Source: Proteobacteria bacterium CG1_02_64_396 | GTDB taxonomy: Bacteria; Pseudomonadota; MNWR01; CG1-02-64-396 | Direction of reading: 5' to 3' | Assembly (NCBI GenBank): GCA_001872725.1 | Contig: MNWR01000065.1 | Span: 1 to 64,000, forward strand | DNA length: 64,000 nt | Part shown: positions 17,890-25,610 of the stretch, piece by piece | Position numbering within the stretch: the first letter of the stretch is position 1 | Layout of the letters: each line of letters begins with the position of its first letter | Program-made: the position numbers and the translations under genes | The notes under the pieces: generated by a model | Told to the model about the DNA's origin: nothing | Databases searched by the model: none | The model's input: the letters and a program-made list of their open reading frames with translations, nothing else

Positions 17890-19536
17890 TCAAGACTCAG
17901 CCCGAACGGTGTCGATCCCCGCGGTTTTCAGAGCCAATCCCGGTTCGCCAGCCCCCATCGCCACTTTGGCCAGCCGTTGCAGCAGGTGCTCCAGCCGCTC
18001 CTGGGTCCGCTCCCCCATCAGGCTGATCTGCAACCAGTTGCGGGCCAGCAGGTATTCGCTGCGAAAACTGAGCAGCAGCCCCTCGCGTTCGAGCGCCTCC
18101 CCCACCGCCAAGGTGTTGTGGGGTTCACTGAGGGCGACGGTAACGATGGAGGGGCTGGCTTGGGATTCGGGGACCACCAGATCAAACCCCAGCCCCCGCA
18201 GACGACCTCGCAGCCACTGGGCCAGTTGTTCGACATTTTGATAGATATGGGGTCGGTCGAAGTGGTCCAGCGCCGCTTTGAGGGTAGACAGCAGGTTGGA
18301 GGAATGGGTGAAGGGGACCCCCTGTTTGGCGGCGTAATACCCCAGGTCGAGGTAGCGGGGCAGAAGGGTCGGTGCCGGGGTGATCTCGTGGTGGTAGAAA
18401 ACCAGAGCCAACCCCGGCAGCGCCCCCAACCCCTTGCCGCTGACCCCCGAGGCGAGCCAAACCCCACGCAGATCGAGGGGGACCATCCCCAGCGAGCTGA
18501 TGCAATCCAGGCACAGCGCCATGCGATGGCGGGCGCAAACCCGTTTGAGCATCTGAAGGTCGTTGAGCTGCCCGGTCGAGGTTTCACAGTGGACCGCCCA
18601 GACCCAGCCGATGTCGAGGCGACCATGCAGCATGCCATCGAGGGTGCGCTCGTCGAAGGGCTCCCCCCAGGGGCGGCGCAGTACGTCGAACGACAGGTCC
18701 ATCCGGGTGCCGTGATCGACCAACCGCTCCCCGAACTCTCCGTTGCTCAGGATGAGCCCCCGGTGTCCGGTCAGGGTGAGTTGCCCCGCCACGGCATCGT
18801 TGGCCAGGGTGCCGGAGCCCAGCAGGATCTCGACCCTGGCAGTCCGGGTCAGGCGGGTGAGACGGCTTTGGATCCGGCGAAAACCGGCCATAAAGTCGGG
18901 GGCGCGGTGGGAGTGGGGGGGGGTGGGGAAGGCGCTACGTACCTCGGGGCGTAGCGCCACCGGTCCCGGCAAAAAAGACTCCCCCGCGTGGGGTAGGCGG
19001 TTGAAGCCGGGCAGGGGGTTCAGGTGATCGATCAGCCGATCCAGGGAGACCAACATCGGCTGAAAACGGGCCTCGGGTGGGCCAACCTCGGGGCCGAAGG
19101 GGATGAACCCCAGATGGCGGTAGAGCTTGAGCTGACGGGAGGTGGCCGACATCACCCCCAGATCGTACCCATGGGTTTGCGCCTGCTCGACCAGCATGGT
19201 CAGCAGATGCCAGGCGATGGCGCCGCTGCGGTAGTCGGGGTCGATGGCCAGCAGCCGCACCTCGCAGGGGATTTGATGGGGGGGGAGGTAGCGGTCGAGG
19301 TCGGGGATCTTGGCGTCGAGGGAAAAGGGGCGGGCGGCCCGCATGGCGACCATCCCCGCCAGGCGGTCGCCGTCCAGGGCGATGAGGTAGGTGTTCTGTT
19401 CGTGGAAGCGGTCGACCAGACGCCGCTCGGGATTGGGGGGGTGTTGGGGAATCTCCTCTACAAAGGTGCGGTAGTTCAGCCGATGGATCTGCTCGAATTC
19501 CTCATCGCGGTCGGCGACCTTGAAGGTGTATCCCAT
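17890..19536 (-). CDS. GNAT acyltransferase fused to class V aminotransferase
   Basis: A 548-residue two-domain protein. ATG 19536 has a strong AAGGAGGAAGAGG site; the frame runs open into decayed radical-SAM sequence upstream, which is not part of it. Residues 1-170 are GNAT-like (EVRLLAIDPDYRSGAIAWHLL motif A, then LKLYRHLGFIPFG). Residues 230-548 are a PLP fold-type I class V aminotransferase of the serine-glyoxylate/AEP transaminase group, with HCETSTG (316-322), Asp344 in LCLDCISS and the Schiff-base Lys368 in SGVSGKGLG. All key residues are present. Substrates are unknown; one enzyme acting on an amine that the other makes or acylates is an inference. Confidence 0.85.
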   Translation of the reverse strand: MGYTFKVADRDEEFEQIHRLNYRTFVEEIPQHPPNPERRLVDRFHEQNTYLIALDGDRLAGMVAMRAARPFSLDAKIPDLDRYLPPHQIPCEVRLLAIDPDYRSGAIAWHLLTMLVEQAQTHGYDLGVMSATSRQLKLYRHLGFIPFGPEVGPPEARFQPMLVSLDRLIDHLNPLPGFNRLPHAGESFLPGPVALRPEVRSAFPTPPHSHRAPDFMAGFRRIQSRLTRLTRTARVEILLGSGTLANDAVAGQLTLTGHRGLILSNGEFGERLVDHGTRMDLSFDVLRRPWGEPFDERTLDGMLHGRLDIGWVWAVHCETSTGQLNDLQMLKRVCARHRMALCLDCISSLGMVPLDLRGVWLASGVSGKGLGALPGLALVFYHHEITPAPTLLPRYLDLGYYAAKQGVPFTHSSNLLSTLKAALDHFDRPHIYQNVEQLAQWLRGRLRGLGFDLVVPESQASPSIVTVALSEPHNTLAVGEALEREGLLLSFRSEYLLARNWLQISLMGERTQERLEHLLQRLAKVAMGAGEPGLALKTAGIDTVRAES

Positions 19537-19621
19537 GCCTCTTCCTCCTTGGGGCGGCCCCGACCCTCCACCCTGGAAAATCTGGAAACCACCTCGGTTT
19601 TTCGATTGTTTCAGCCTTGTC

Positions 19622-20620
19622 CTATTCGAACAACCCCCGTGGTTGGGCCCGGCCCGGCACCCTGAAAAGGGTGGTTCCGAGATGAGCTGCGCCCCGTCGA
19701 ACCCCAGGCGACGTCGGGCCAACGGGATGCGTTGCGCCATCGGATCGGCCCAGGGCCCCTCTCCCCGCATGCGGCTGCCGAACTTGGGGTCGTTGAGTTT
19801 GCCGCCGCGCATCACCACGCCGAAAATATTTCGTCCAGCTCATGGGGCAACCGCAGCGCCACGTATCCGGCGCCGGTCGCCCCGGCGTTGCGGGCCTGCG
19901 CGAGGATCGACTCCAGCTCATGGTCGTTGAGTTTGGGGATCATCGGGGCTGCCATCACCGTGACCGGAATCCCCGCCTTGGCCAGGATTTCGATGGTCTG
20001 CAGCCGCTTCTTCGGCGAGGCGGCGCGGGGTTCCAGGCTGCGGGCGGGGTCGGGGTCGGGGTCGAGGGTCGTGATGCCGATCGCCACCAGCGCCAGGTGT
20101 TGCCGCGCCAGGTCGCTCAGAATGTCGAGGTCGCGCACCACCAGGGCCGATTGGGTAACCAATGCGGCGGGAAGGCGGTGCTGCGTCAGTACCTCAAGGA
20201 TGCGCCGGGTTAGCCCCAGCGCCCGTTCCACCGGTGGCCCACGGCGATGGGTTGGCAGCGGTAGTGGGGGTGGGCCAACGCGCGCCGGAGCCGTTCGGGG
20301 GCGTCGGGCTTGTGCGGGATCTTGGTTTTGAAGTCGAGCCCCGGCGACAGATCGAGGTAGGCGTGGCTGGGTCGGGCAAAGCAGTAGGGACAACCGTGTT
20401 CGCAGCGTCGATAGGGGTTGATCGAGCGGTCGAACGGTACGTCGGGGGAGTTGTTGCGGGTGATGACCGTTTTGCGCGATCAAGCAGCAATTCTGTGGCG
20501 GGGGCTGGGGCCTCCTCATGCCACCAACCGTCCTCCAGCGCTGTCTCGCAGGTTGTGTGTGGTGAAAACGGTTGGCGGGGGCGACGTTGACCCCCCGTCG
20601 GGGCGGCGGCGGTCGCTTCG
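19622..20620 (-). pseudogene. PA0069/Rv2578c-type radical SAM protein, multiply frameshifted
   Basis: The pieces together recover the family: GVNVAPANRFHHT (near 20570), [18 protein letters not shown], then [20 protein letters not shown] and the cluster motif [23 protein letters not shown] to RLPHELDEIF and RGGKLNDPKFGSRMRGEGPWAD follow, ending TTLFRVPGRAQPRGLFE with TAG at 19622. These lie in different frames. Breaks are visible at an A-run near 20470, at about 20235 (a loss of roughly 20 bases after QPIAVG), at about 19812 (loss of some 20 codons) and near 19680. Before the last break its frame is open into the downstream GNAT fusion. No clear ATG is seen; the start is approximate. Confidence 0.85.
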
Positions 20621-20623
20621 ATG

Positions 20624-21100
20624 TTATTCCCGGCCGACTGGTTTATCCCGCCATCCCTTGTCTTCGACCCAGCCGTTGCTCGCCTGGGGGAAGAGATCGA
20701 AGCGGGGGATGTAGGGCTTGATGTCGAGCAGGGGCGTGGCGTCGAGCACGTCGATCCCCCGCACCGAAAGCACCGTCCCCTCCCGCCCGACCAGCTCGAC
20801 GATGGACAGCCCGATGCCGTTGGGGCGGCAGGGGTGGCGCGAGGCGAAGATGCCGTGGGGGCGATCGTCGAGGAAGGTGGGGCGCACCAGCTCGATTGCC
20901 CCCGCCCGGTCGAAGCGGTAGAGCAGCATCAGATGGCTGAAGCCCTCGATGTCGGTCAGCCCCGGTTCTAAGGCGGGGTCGAGTTCGACGCTGCCGAGCG
21001 CCTGTTGCAGCGCCGCCCCCTGAATTGGGCACTGCTCTTTGGTTTTCCAGGGGGAGCGGATGGCGCCGATGGGGTGGAGTGTCCAGGCAGCGGGGGTCAT
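20624..21100 (-). CDS. TrmO/TsaA-family tRNA methyltransferase, paralogue 1
   Basis: A 158-residue SAM-dependent TsaA/YaeB-type beta-barrel methyltransferase; characterised members methylate t6A37 of tRNA-Thr. Motifs: PIGAIRSPWKTKEQCPIQ, FSHLMLLYRFDRAG, SRHPCRPNGIGLS and DVLDATPLLDIKPYIPRFD. The start is ATG 21100; upstream in-frame sequence is low complexity. It follows paralogue 2 by seven bases. Confidence 0.9.
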   Translation of the reverse strand: MTPAAWTLHPIGAIRSPWKTKEQCPIQGAALQQALGSVELDPALEPGLTDIEGFSHLMLLYRFDRAGAIELVRPTFLDDRPHGIFASRHPCRPNGIGLSIVELVGREGTVLSVRGIDVLDATPLLDIKPYIPRFDLFPQASNGWVEDKGWRDKPVGRE

Positions 21101-21107
21101 GGGATTC

Positions 21108-21647
21108 TCAGCTCGGGCGGTCGGGACCGGTCGGCCCCTCGGGCAGTTCGTCAAGCCAGCCGGAGCGGGCGGCGGGGAAAGCGTCGGCGTAGGGAATGTA
21201 GGGTTTGAGATCGTAAACCGGGGAACCGTCAAGGATGTCGAGCCCCTCGACCTCGATGGTACGGCCCTGAATGCCAAGAATTTTCACCGCCGTCAGCCCG
21301 ATGGGGTTGGGGCGGTGGGGGGCACGGGTGGCGAAGAGCCCCCGTTTAACCTTCGGCCCCCGGGTAGGGGTGACCATGGGGTTCCAACCCGAATTGAGGT
21401 GGAAGCCGTAAATCACCCAGAGCATGTCGAACCCCGCAACCCCTTGCAGTGCCTGCTCAAAGTTGGCGCCGGGATTCAAAACAATCCGCCCCCGTCCCGC
21501 CCCATCCAAAGTCCCCTGGCGGGGGACGCCGAAGCGCTCCCGATAGGGACTCTCGACAAGGCCGATGGGGGTCAGAGTCAACTCGCCGGTTCCGGCGAAG
21601 GCGGCGGTATAGCTTTTTTCAGGTTTGCGGCGGGGATGGGAGGTCAT
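21108..21647 (-). CDS. TrmO/TsaA-family tRNA methyltransferase, paralogue 2
   Basis: A 179-residue second TsaA-fold protein with PIGLVESPYRERFGVPRQG, FDMLWVIYGFHLN, ATRAPHRPNPIGLTAVKI and DILDGSPVYDLKPYIPYAD. The FGVPRQ...YDLKPYIPY version resembles the branch found also in eukaryotic TRMO, whereas paralogue 1 carries the LDIKPY version. The start ATG 21647 was chosen because upstream residues are not conserved. It is in tandem with paralogue 1. Confidence 0.88.
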   Translation of the reverse strand: MTSHPRRKPEKSYTAAFAGTGELTLTPIGLVESPYRERFGVPRQGTLDGAGRGRIVLNPGANFEQALQGVAGFDMLWVIYGFHLNSGWNPMVTPTRGPKVKRGLFATRAPHRPNPIGLTAVKILGIQGRTIEVEGLDILDGSPVYDLKPYIPYADAFPAARSGWLDELPEGPTGPDRPS

Positions 21648-21726
21648 GGCGCGATCAAGGGGTTGAAGCGAGAAGGGGGGAAAGGGTGCGACCAGGCAGG
21701 GGAGGGGGCAAGGGGCATGTTCACCG

Positions 21727-22386
21727 CTACGGCGCTTGAAACCCGTTCCACTGATGGGTGAAGTCGCAGAAGGGTTTGTTGTTCGAACCACCGCAGCGGC
21801 ACAGCAACGCTCCATCCTCCCGATAGCGCACCACCCCTTTGGCATCGATCAGCTCGAACGGCCCCTTCAGTTGAATCGGGCCGTTGTGCAGTGGGGTAAT
21901 GGTCAGTGCCCCTGGCATCGCCCCGGTTCGTTGACGCAGGGCCTGACCCGGCACCCGACCTTGGTCGCTGAAGGTTTGCCAGAAATGGCGACCGTCGCAG
22001 AAGGGGGGATTGCGGGTAGCGCCACAGCGGCACAGCGCCAGCCGGGTCTCCCGCCGCACCTCATTGCCCAGGGCGTCGGTCAGAATCAGGTCGCCCCGAA
22101 AAAACAGCGGCCCCTTGGGGCAGACCGAGACGGTATTGCGTTTGGGGATCGCCTCTTGGGGGGCGCCGTCGGTGCGCTCGTAACGCAGCGCCGAGGTGGG
22201 GCAGCGCTCGATTACCTCGGCGATTGGGTCGGCGCCCGCCTGCTCCGGGTGGACCCAGGGTTTATCGCGGGTATTGAAGACCTGGGGTAGCCCTTGGATG
22301 CACTCGGCGACATGGGTGCACAGCTTGGGCTCGAAGAACACCACAATGCCAGGGGCGGTGTAGGTATGGATGCGCTCTTCGCTCAT
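21727..22386 (-). CDS. Mono-cluster ferredoxin-like plus double CDGSH iron-sulfur protein
   Basis: A 219-residue protein starting at ATG 22386 after GGGAG. Residues 5-75 form a divergent 4Fe-4S domain (PF06902-like; Cys23, Cys29 and RCP at 61-63). Two CDGSH [2Fe-2S] motifs follow: Cys119, Cys121, Cys130 and His134 (CRCGATRNPPFCDGRH), and Cys196, Cys198, Cys207 and His211 (CRCGGSNNKPFCDFTH). All 3Cys-1His ligands are present, though the second motif has lost the canonical DG. Probably an electron or cluster carrier. The start lies 20 bases after the YcgN-like gene. Confidence 0.9.
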   Translation of the reverse strand: MSEERIHTYTAPGIVVFFEPKLCTHVAECIQGLPQVFNTRDKPWVHPEQAGADPIAEVIERCPTSALRYERTDGAPQEAIPKRNTVSVCPKGPLFFRGDLILTDALGNEVRRETRLALCRCGATRNPPFCDGRHFWQTFSDQGRVPGQALRQRTGAMPGALTITPLHNGPIQLKGPFELIDAKGVVRYREDGALLCRCGGSNNKPFCDFTHQWNGFQAP

Positions 22387-22406
22387 GGATGGGCTCCCGG
22401 TGGTGG

Positions 22407-22826
22407 TTACCAAACGTGGTCTTCCAGATCCTCGGGAGCGACCTCGTCCTCGCAGATCGTCCAACCCAGCACCGAAATCCCCGCCTCAACAACCGTGGCC
22501 GGATCGCCGCTGCGTAGCGGGTGCCAGTCGGGCAGATCCTTGCCCTCGGCCAGCAGTCGGTAGGCGCAGGTCTCGGGCAGCCAGCGGGTGGGCAGCGATG
22601 CCTCCGGTTTGAGGATCAAACATTCCGGCACCTCTTGGCTACGTCGGGCATACACCCGACAGCGGGCGGTGTCGGGGTGGAGCTGGCGGCAGACCACATC
22701 GGTGAAGTAGAGCGCGCCATCCTCTTCGTCCTCCAGTTTAACCAGGCAACACAACCCGCAACCGTCGCACAGCGCATCCCACTGCTGCGGGCTCATCTCG
22801 GCCAGGGGGGTGGTGTGCCAGAACAC
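22407..22826 (-). CDS. ycgN: YcgN/UPF0260 cysteine-cluster protein
   Basis: A 139-residue protein with the family Cys cluster at residues 20-27 (CDGCGLCC, Cys20/23/26/27), then VCRQLHPDTARCRVYARR and PETCAYRLLAEG with further conserved Cys. The YcgN/YkgJ families are presumed metal or Fe-S binding; no function is established. It starts three bases after the cupin gene. Confidence 0.92.
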   Translation of the reverse strand: MFWHTTPLAEMSPQQWDALCDGCGLCCLVKLEDEEDGALYFTDVVCRQLHPDTARCRVYARRSQEVPECLILKPEASLPTRWLPETCAYRLLAEGKDLPDWHPLRSGDPATVVEAGISVLGWTICEDEVAPEDLEDHVW

Positions 22827-22829
22827 CAG

Positions 22830-23498
22830 TTACCCCTGTTGCAGGGGGGGGATGTGCCCCACCTTGACGTAGATCAGACACCCCTCGCGGCTGAAGGGGG
22901 TATGCGCGCTGTAGGGGGGATTACGCAGCCAGGTTCCGGCGGGGTACTCGCCGTATTCGTCGGCAAACACCCCTTCGAGCACGAAGATTTCCTCCCCGCC
23001 GGGGTGGACGTGGCGTTTAAAACGGGTACCGGGCGCCCAGCGTACCAGGGCGATGTGCTCCCCCTGAAACTCGTGCAGCGGCAACACCTTAAGCCCCGGA
23101 TCGAGCCCTGGAAGCCACTGAGCGGCTGCGGTGTCGATCACCACGCGGGCGTCGTCCCCCGGTTGGAATTGACGCAGCTTCACCAGCAGGGTGCACCCTT
23201 GCTCGCTATGGGGGTTGTGGGGCAAGCCGGGGGGATTGCGGACGTAGGTGCCGGTGGGGTAGGTGCCGTGTTCGTCGGCGAAGGTGCCTGAGAGAACCAG
23301 AAATTCCTCCCCCGCGTCGTGGACGTGGCCAGGAAAGACGGCGCCGGGGTCGAAACGAACCACACTGGTGGCGCGGGCGATTTCGCCGCCGTCACGTTCC
23401 AACATGCGGCGGTGCACCCCCGGCGCGGGGGAGGCGGTCCAATCGGGGCTTTCGGGGGGGACCACAACGCGCTGACTGAAATCGGTATAAAGGTTCAA
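22830..23498 (-). CDS. ChrR-like double-cupin protein
   Basis: A 222-residue protein with two tandem cupins of the anti-sigma ChrR C-terminal type. The metal motif PGHVHDAGEEFLVLSG recurs as RHVHPGGEEIFVLEG, each followed by G-x-Y-P-x-G-T-x-x-R-N-P-P. The zinc-binding anti-sigma domain is absent. The start is taken as TTG 23498 (GGAGCC upstream; MNLYTDFSQRVV matches family starts). A longer frame to 23567 would run through the terminator of the previous gene. Probable metal-dependent sensor or dioxygenase-like role. Confidence 0.85.
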   Translation of the reverse strand: MNLYTDFSQRVVVPPESPDWTASPAPGVHRRMLERDGGEIARATSVVRFDPGAVFPGHVHDAGEEFLVLSGTFADEHGTYPTGTYVRNPPGLPHNPHSEQGCTLLVKLRQFQPGDDARVVIDTAAAQWLPGLDPGLKVLPLHEFQGEHIALVRWAPGTRFKRHVHPGGEEIFVLEGVFADEYGEYPAGTWLRNPPYSAHTPFSREGCLIYVKVGHIPPLQQG

Positions 23499-23524
23499 AA
23501 AGGCTCCGCTGCGCGGGGTTGAAA

Positions 23525-23553
23525 AAGGCGGCCCCCTAAGCAAGGGCCGCCTT
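23525..23553 (-). terminator. Rho-independent terminator after the SpoIID gene
   Basis: On the minus strand AAGGCGGCCC, a nine-base loop, GGGCCGCC and then TTTTT. It lies between the SpoIID stop (23577) and the cupin start. Confidence 0.87.
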
Positions 23554-23576
23554 GAACAGTCGGTCAAAAGGAAGAC

Positions 23577-25508
23577 TTACCACATCTGCTGAATGTTAAC
23601 GCCCTGGTAGTAGAAACTCAGGATCTGGTCGTAGTTCTTGCCGTCGTCCCCCATCGCCTTACCCCCCCATTGGGAGTAGCCGACCCCATGGCCAAAGCCC
23701 CCCCCTTCGAAGACCCAGGCATCCCCCTCGTCGCGTACCGATTTGTAGAGGATGTCGTAGGTATTGGCGGCGCGGCGCACCGAGGAGTAACTGCGCACCA
23801 CCACGGGACTGCCTTCGTCGGTAACGATGCGGGTTTTGACCCAGCGACCGCTGGGGCCGATCTCGGCCGGTTCCAGACGCACCACATGACGCCCACGGGG
23901 AATCACCCCTCGGCTGGTCAACCCCTCTTCGAAATCGCCCTTCTTGACCCGTTTGCTCCAAGAGCCCATCTGCTGACTCTGGGAGTAGGGGTCGGGGTGA
24001 TCGGTCATGTAGGTGACCGAGCTATCGAAAATCGCCTGGGGGGAGGCGCTGTGCCAGCCCGAGGAGGCGGTGAACTGGCTCAGGATCGGATGCCCGTCGT
24101 TCAGGATGATGACGCCGCGGGTCTCCTCCACCGCCTGGCGGCCCCGTGCGGTCTCTTTGCGGGTGCCGTAATAGGCCTGATCCCCGGTATCGGCCACCAC
24201 GTCGTAGGTCCACTTGTCGCGGTGTTCCATCTGATAGAGGGCGTAGGTGCGGGCCGCCACCGCCTGCGCCTTGAGGGTCTCGACCGGCCAGCTTGCGGGG
24301 GACTCGGAGGTCACCACCCCGAGCAGGTAAGTTTCGAGGTCGACGAGGTTGAGCAGCTGGAGCTTGTCTTTGTAGACCATGATTTTCATGGTGCCGCGGA
24401 ACTCGGTTGGTTTGCCCTCTTTTTGCACCGAAAGCAGGCCGCTTCTGGGTTGTACAATCAGGTCGGTTTGCCCGGTCGACCTGCCATTCACGGCAATCGA
24501 GCCGCCACTCAGGGTGATGTCTAAATTGCCCGAGGCCTGACCCGCCGACTGAGAAAGGCGATCAAGCAGATCGACCTCACCCTTGGCCCCAATGCTGAGG
24601 CTGTTTTCGAGGGTGAACAGTCGCACCCGAATCAGCGGCGCCTCCCCCAGCTTTTGCATGGCGGGGCGGCGCGGCGGGGGGCTGGCCACCACCGGACGCG
24701 GCTGCGCCTGGGCCACCGGGCGAGTGCTGGTGGCTGAGGGGGGGGGCGAAACCGGGCGGACGGTGGTTGTGGATAGGGGTGGGGAAGCCGGGCGGATGGT
24801 GGTTGTGGATGGGGGTGGGGAAACCGGGCGGCTCGGGGTGCCTTCCCCCATGGGTTGCATCTTTTGCGGCGCCCACTCGGGCCGTTTGAAACTCGGCGAT
24901 TCAAAGCCGGGCGATTGGAAGTTGCCCCAGCCGCTGGGGGGAGCCATCCCTTGAGGCGCTTGGCCCGAACCGGCAAACCCTTGTCCCATCGCTTGCGGTT
25001 GCGGGGAGGGGGTGGGCTGGGGGGCAGGGGTGGCCGGTTGGGTGAGCTGGTCGCGCAAAAACGTCACGGAGCGGGCGTGTTCGCCGCTGGGGAAGAGGCG
25101 CAGGTATTGTTCAAAAGCGGCCAGGGCTTGTTCGTTTTGCTCCTGGTCGAAATAGAGCATTCCCAATTGATAGGCGGCGGGCTCGGCCATCTCGCTCTTA
25201 CCGAAATCGCGCAAAATCTGCTGGTAGACCTGGGCCGCTTGGTCGAATTGGTCGAAGAAATTGGCCAGCACCGAGGCCCGTTGCAGCAGCGCTTTGGCTT
25301 GAATGTCGGGATTCGAGGTCGACTCGAAGGCGGTCGCAAAGGCGTCGAGCGCCTCGAAGAACTGCCCCGAGTCGACGTGCAAAATCCCCTCGTTGAGGAC
25401 TTGGCGCGCAAAAAAGGCCGAATCGAGGTTGACGTCTTGAGCCCAAGCGGGGGGCGCAATCGCCACGGCGGCAGCCAAGAGCAACGATTTAGAAAGCGAA
25501 GGAGTCAT
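23577..25508 (-). CDS. SpoIID/LytB-domain protein with N-terminal TPR
   Basis: A 643-residue exported protein; AAGGAAGGAAC precedes the ATG. Residues 1-23 are a signal peptide (ending AWA/Q). Residues about 30-150 are TPR-like (AYQLGMLYFDQEQNEQALAAFEQYL). Residues about 155-275 are Pro/Ser-rich with a repeated segment, and about 290-643 are a SpoIID/LytB domain (VNGRSTGQTDLIVQPR; LETYLLGVVTSESPASWPVE; GFGHGVGYSQWGGKAM). SpoIID-type proteins act on peptidoglycan glycan strands. It is the last gene of the cyclase/FecR run, 102 bases after the cyclase. Confidence 0.9.
   Translation of the reverse strand: MTPSLSKSLLLAAAVAIAPPAWAQDVNLDSAFFARQVLNEGILHVDSGQFFEALDAFATAFESTSNPDIQAKALLQRASVLANFFDQFDQAAQVYQQILRDFGKSEMAEPAAYQLGMLYFDQEQNEQALAAFEQYLRLFPSGEHARSVTFLRDQLTQPATPAPQPTPSPQPQAMGQGFAGSGQAPQGMAPPSGWGNFQSPGFESPSFKRPEWAPQKMQPMGEGTPSRPVSPPPSTTTIRPASPPLSTTTVRPVSPPPSATSTRPVAQAQPRPVVASPPPRRPAMQKLGEAPLIRVRLFTLENSLSIGAKGEVDLLDRLSQSAGQASGNLDITLSGGSIAVNGRSTGQTDLIVQPRSGLLSVQKEGKPTEFRGTMKIMVYKDKLQLLNLVDLETYLLGVVTSESPASWPVETLKAQAVAARTYALYQMEHRDKWTYDVVADTGDQAYYGTRKETARGRQAVEETRGVIILNDGHPILSQFTASSGWHSASPQAIFDSSVTYMTDHPDPYSQSQQMGSWSKRVKKGDFEEGLTSRGVIPRGRHVVRLEPAEIGPSGRWVKTRIVTDEGSPVVVRSYSSVRRAANTYDILYKSVRDEGDAWVFEGGGFGHGVGYSQWGGKAMGDDGKNYDQILSFYYQGVNIQQMW
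24720..24838 (-). repeat. Pro/Ser/Thr-rich coding repeat in the SpoIID gene
   Basis: Three copies of about 36 bp encode PVSPPPSTTTIR, PASPPLSTTTVR and PVSPPPSATSTR, forming the flexible linker between the TPR and SpoIID parts. Confidence 0.85.
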
Positions 25509-25610
25509 GTTCCTTCCTTATGATGGTCTGAGGGGATATCGCAAATGGTGCTCAGGAAACACCAAACAAAGGCACCTGGCTTCCAAGTGGTGCTGGTCGA
25601 CGACGGGCCA

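Noticed and set aside
17800-18954. Plus-strand ORF of 384 codons over the GNAT-aminotransferase
   Set aside because: Antisense shadow without a ribosome site or recognisable domain.
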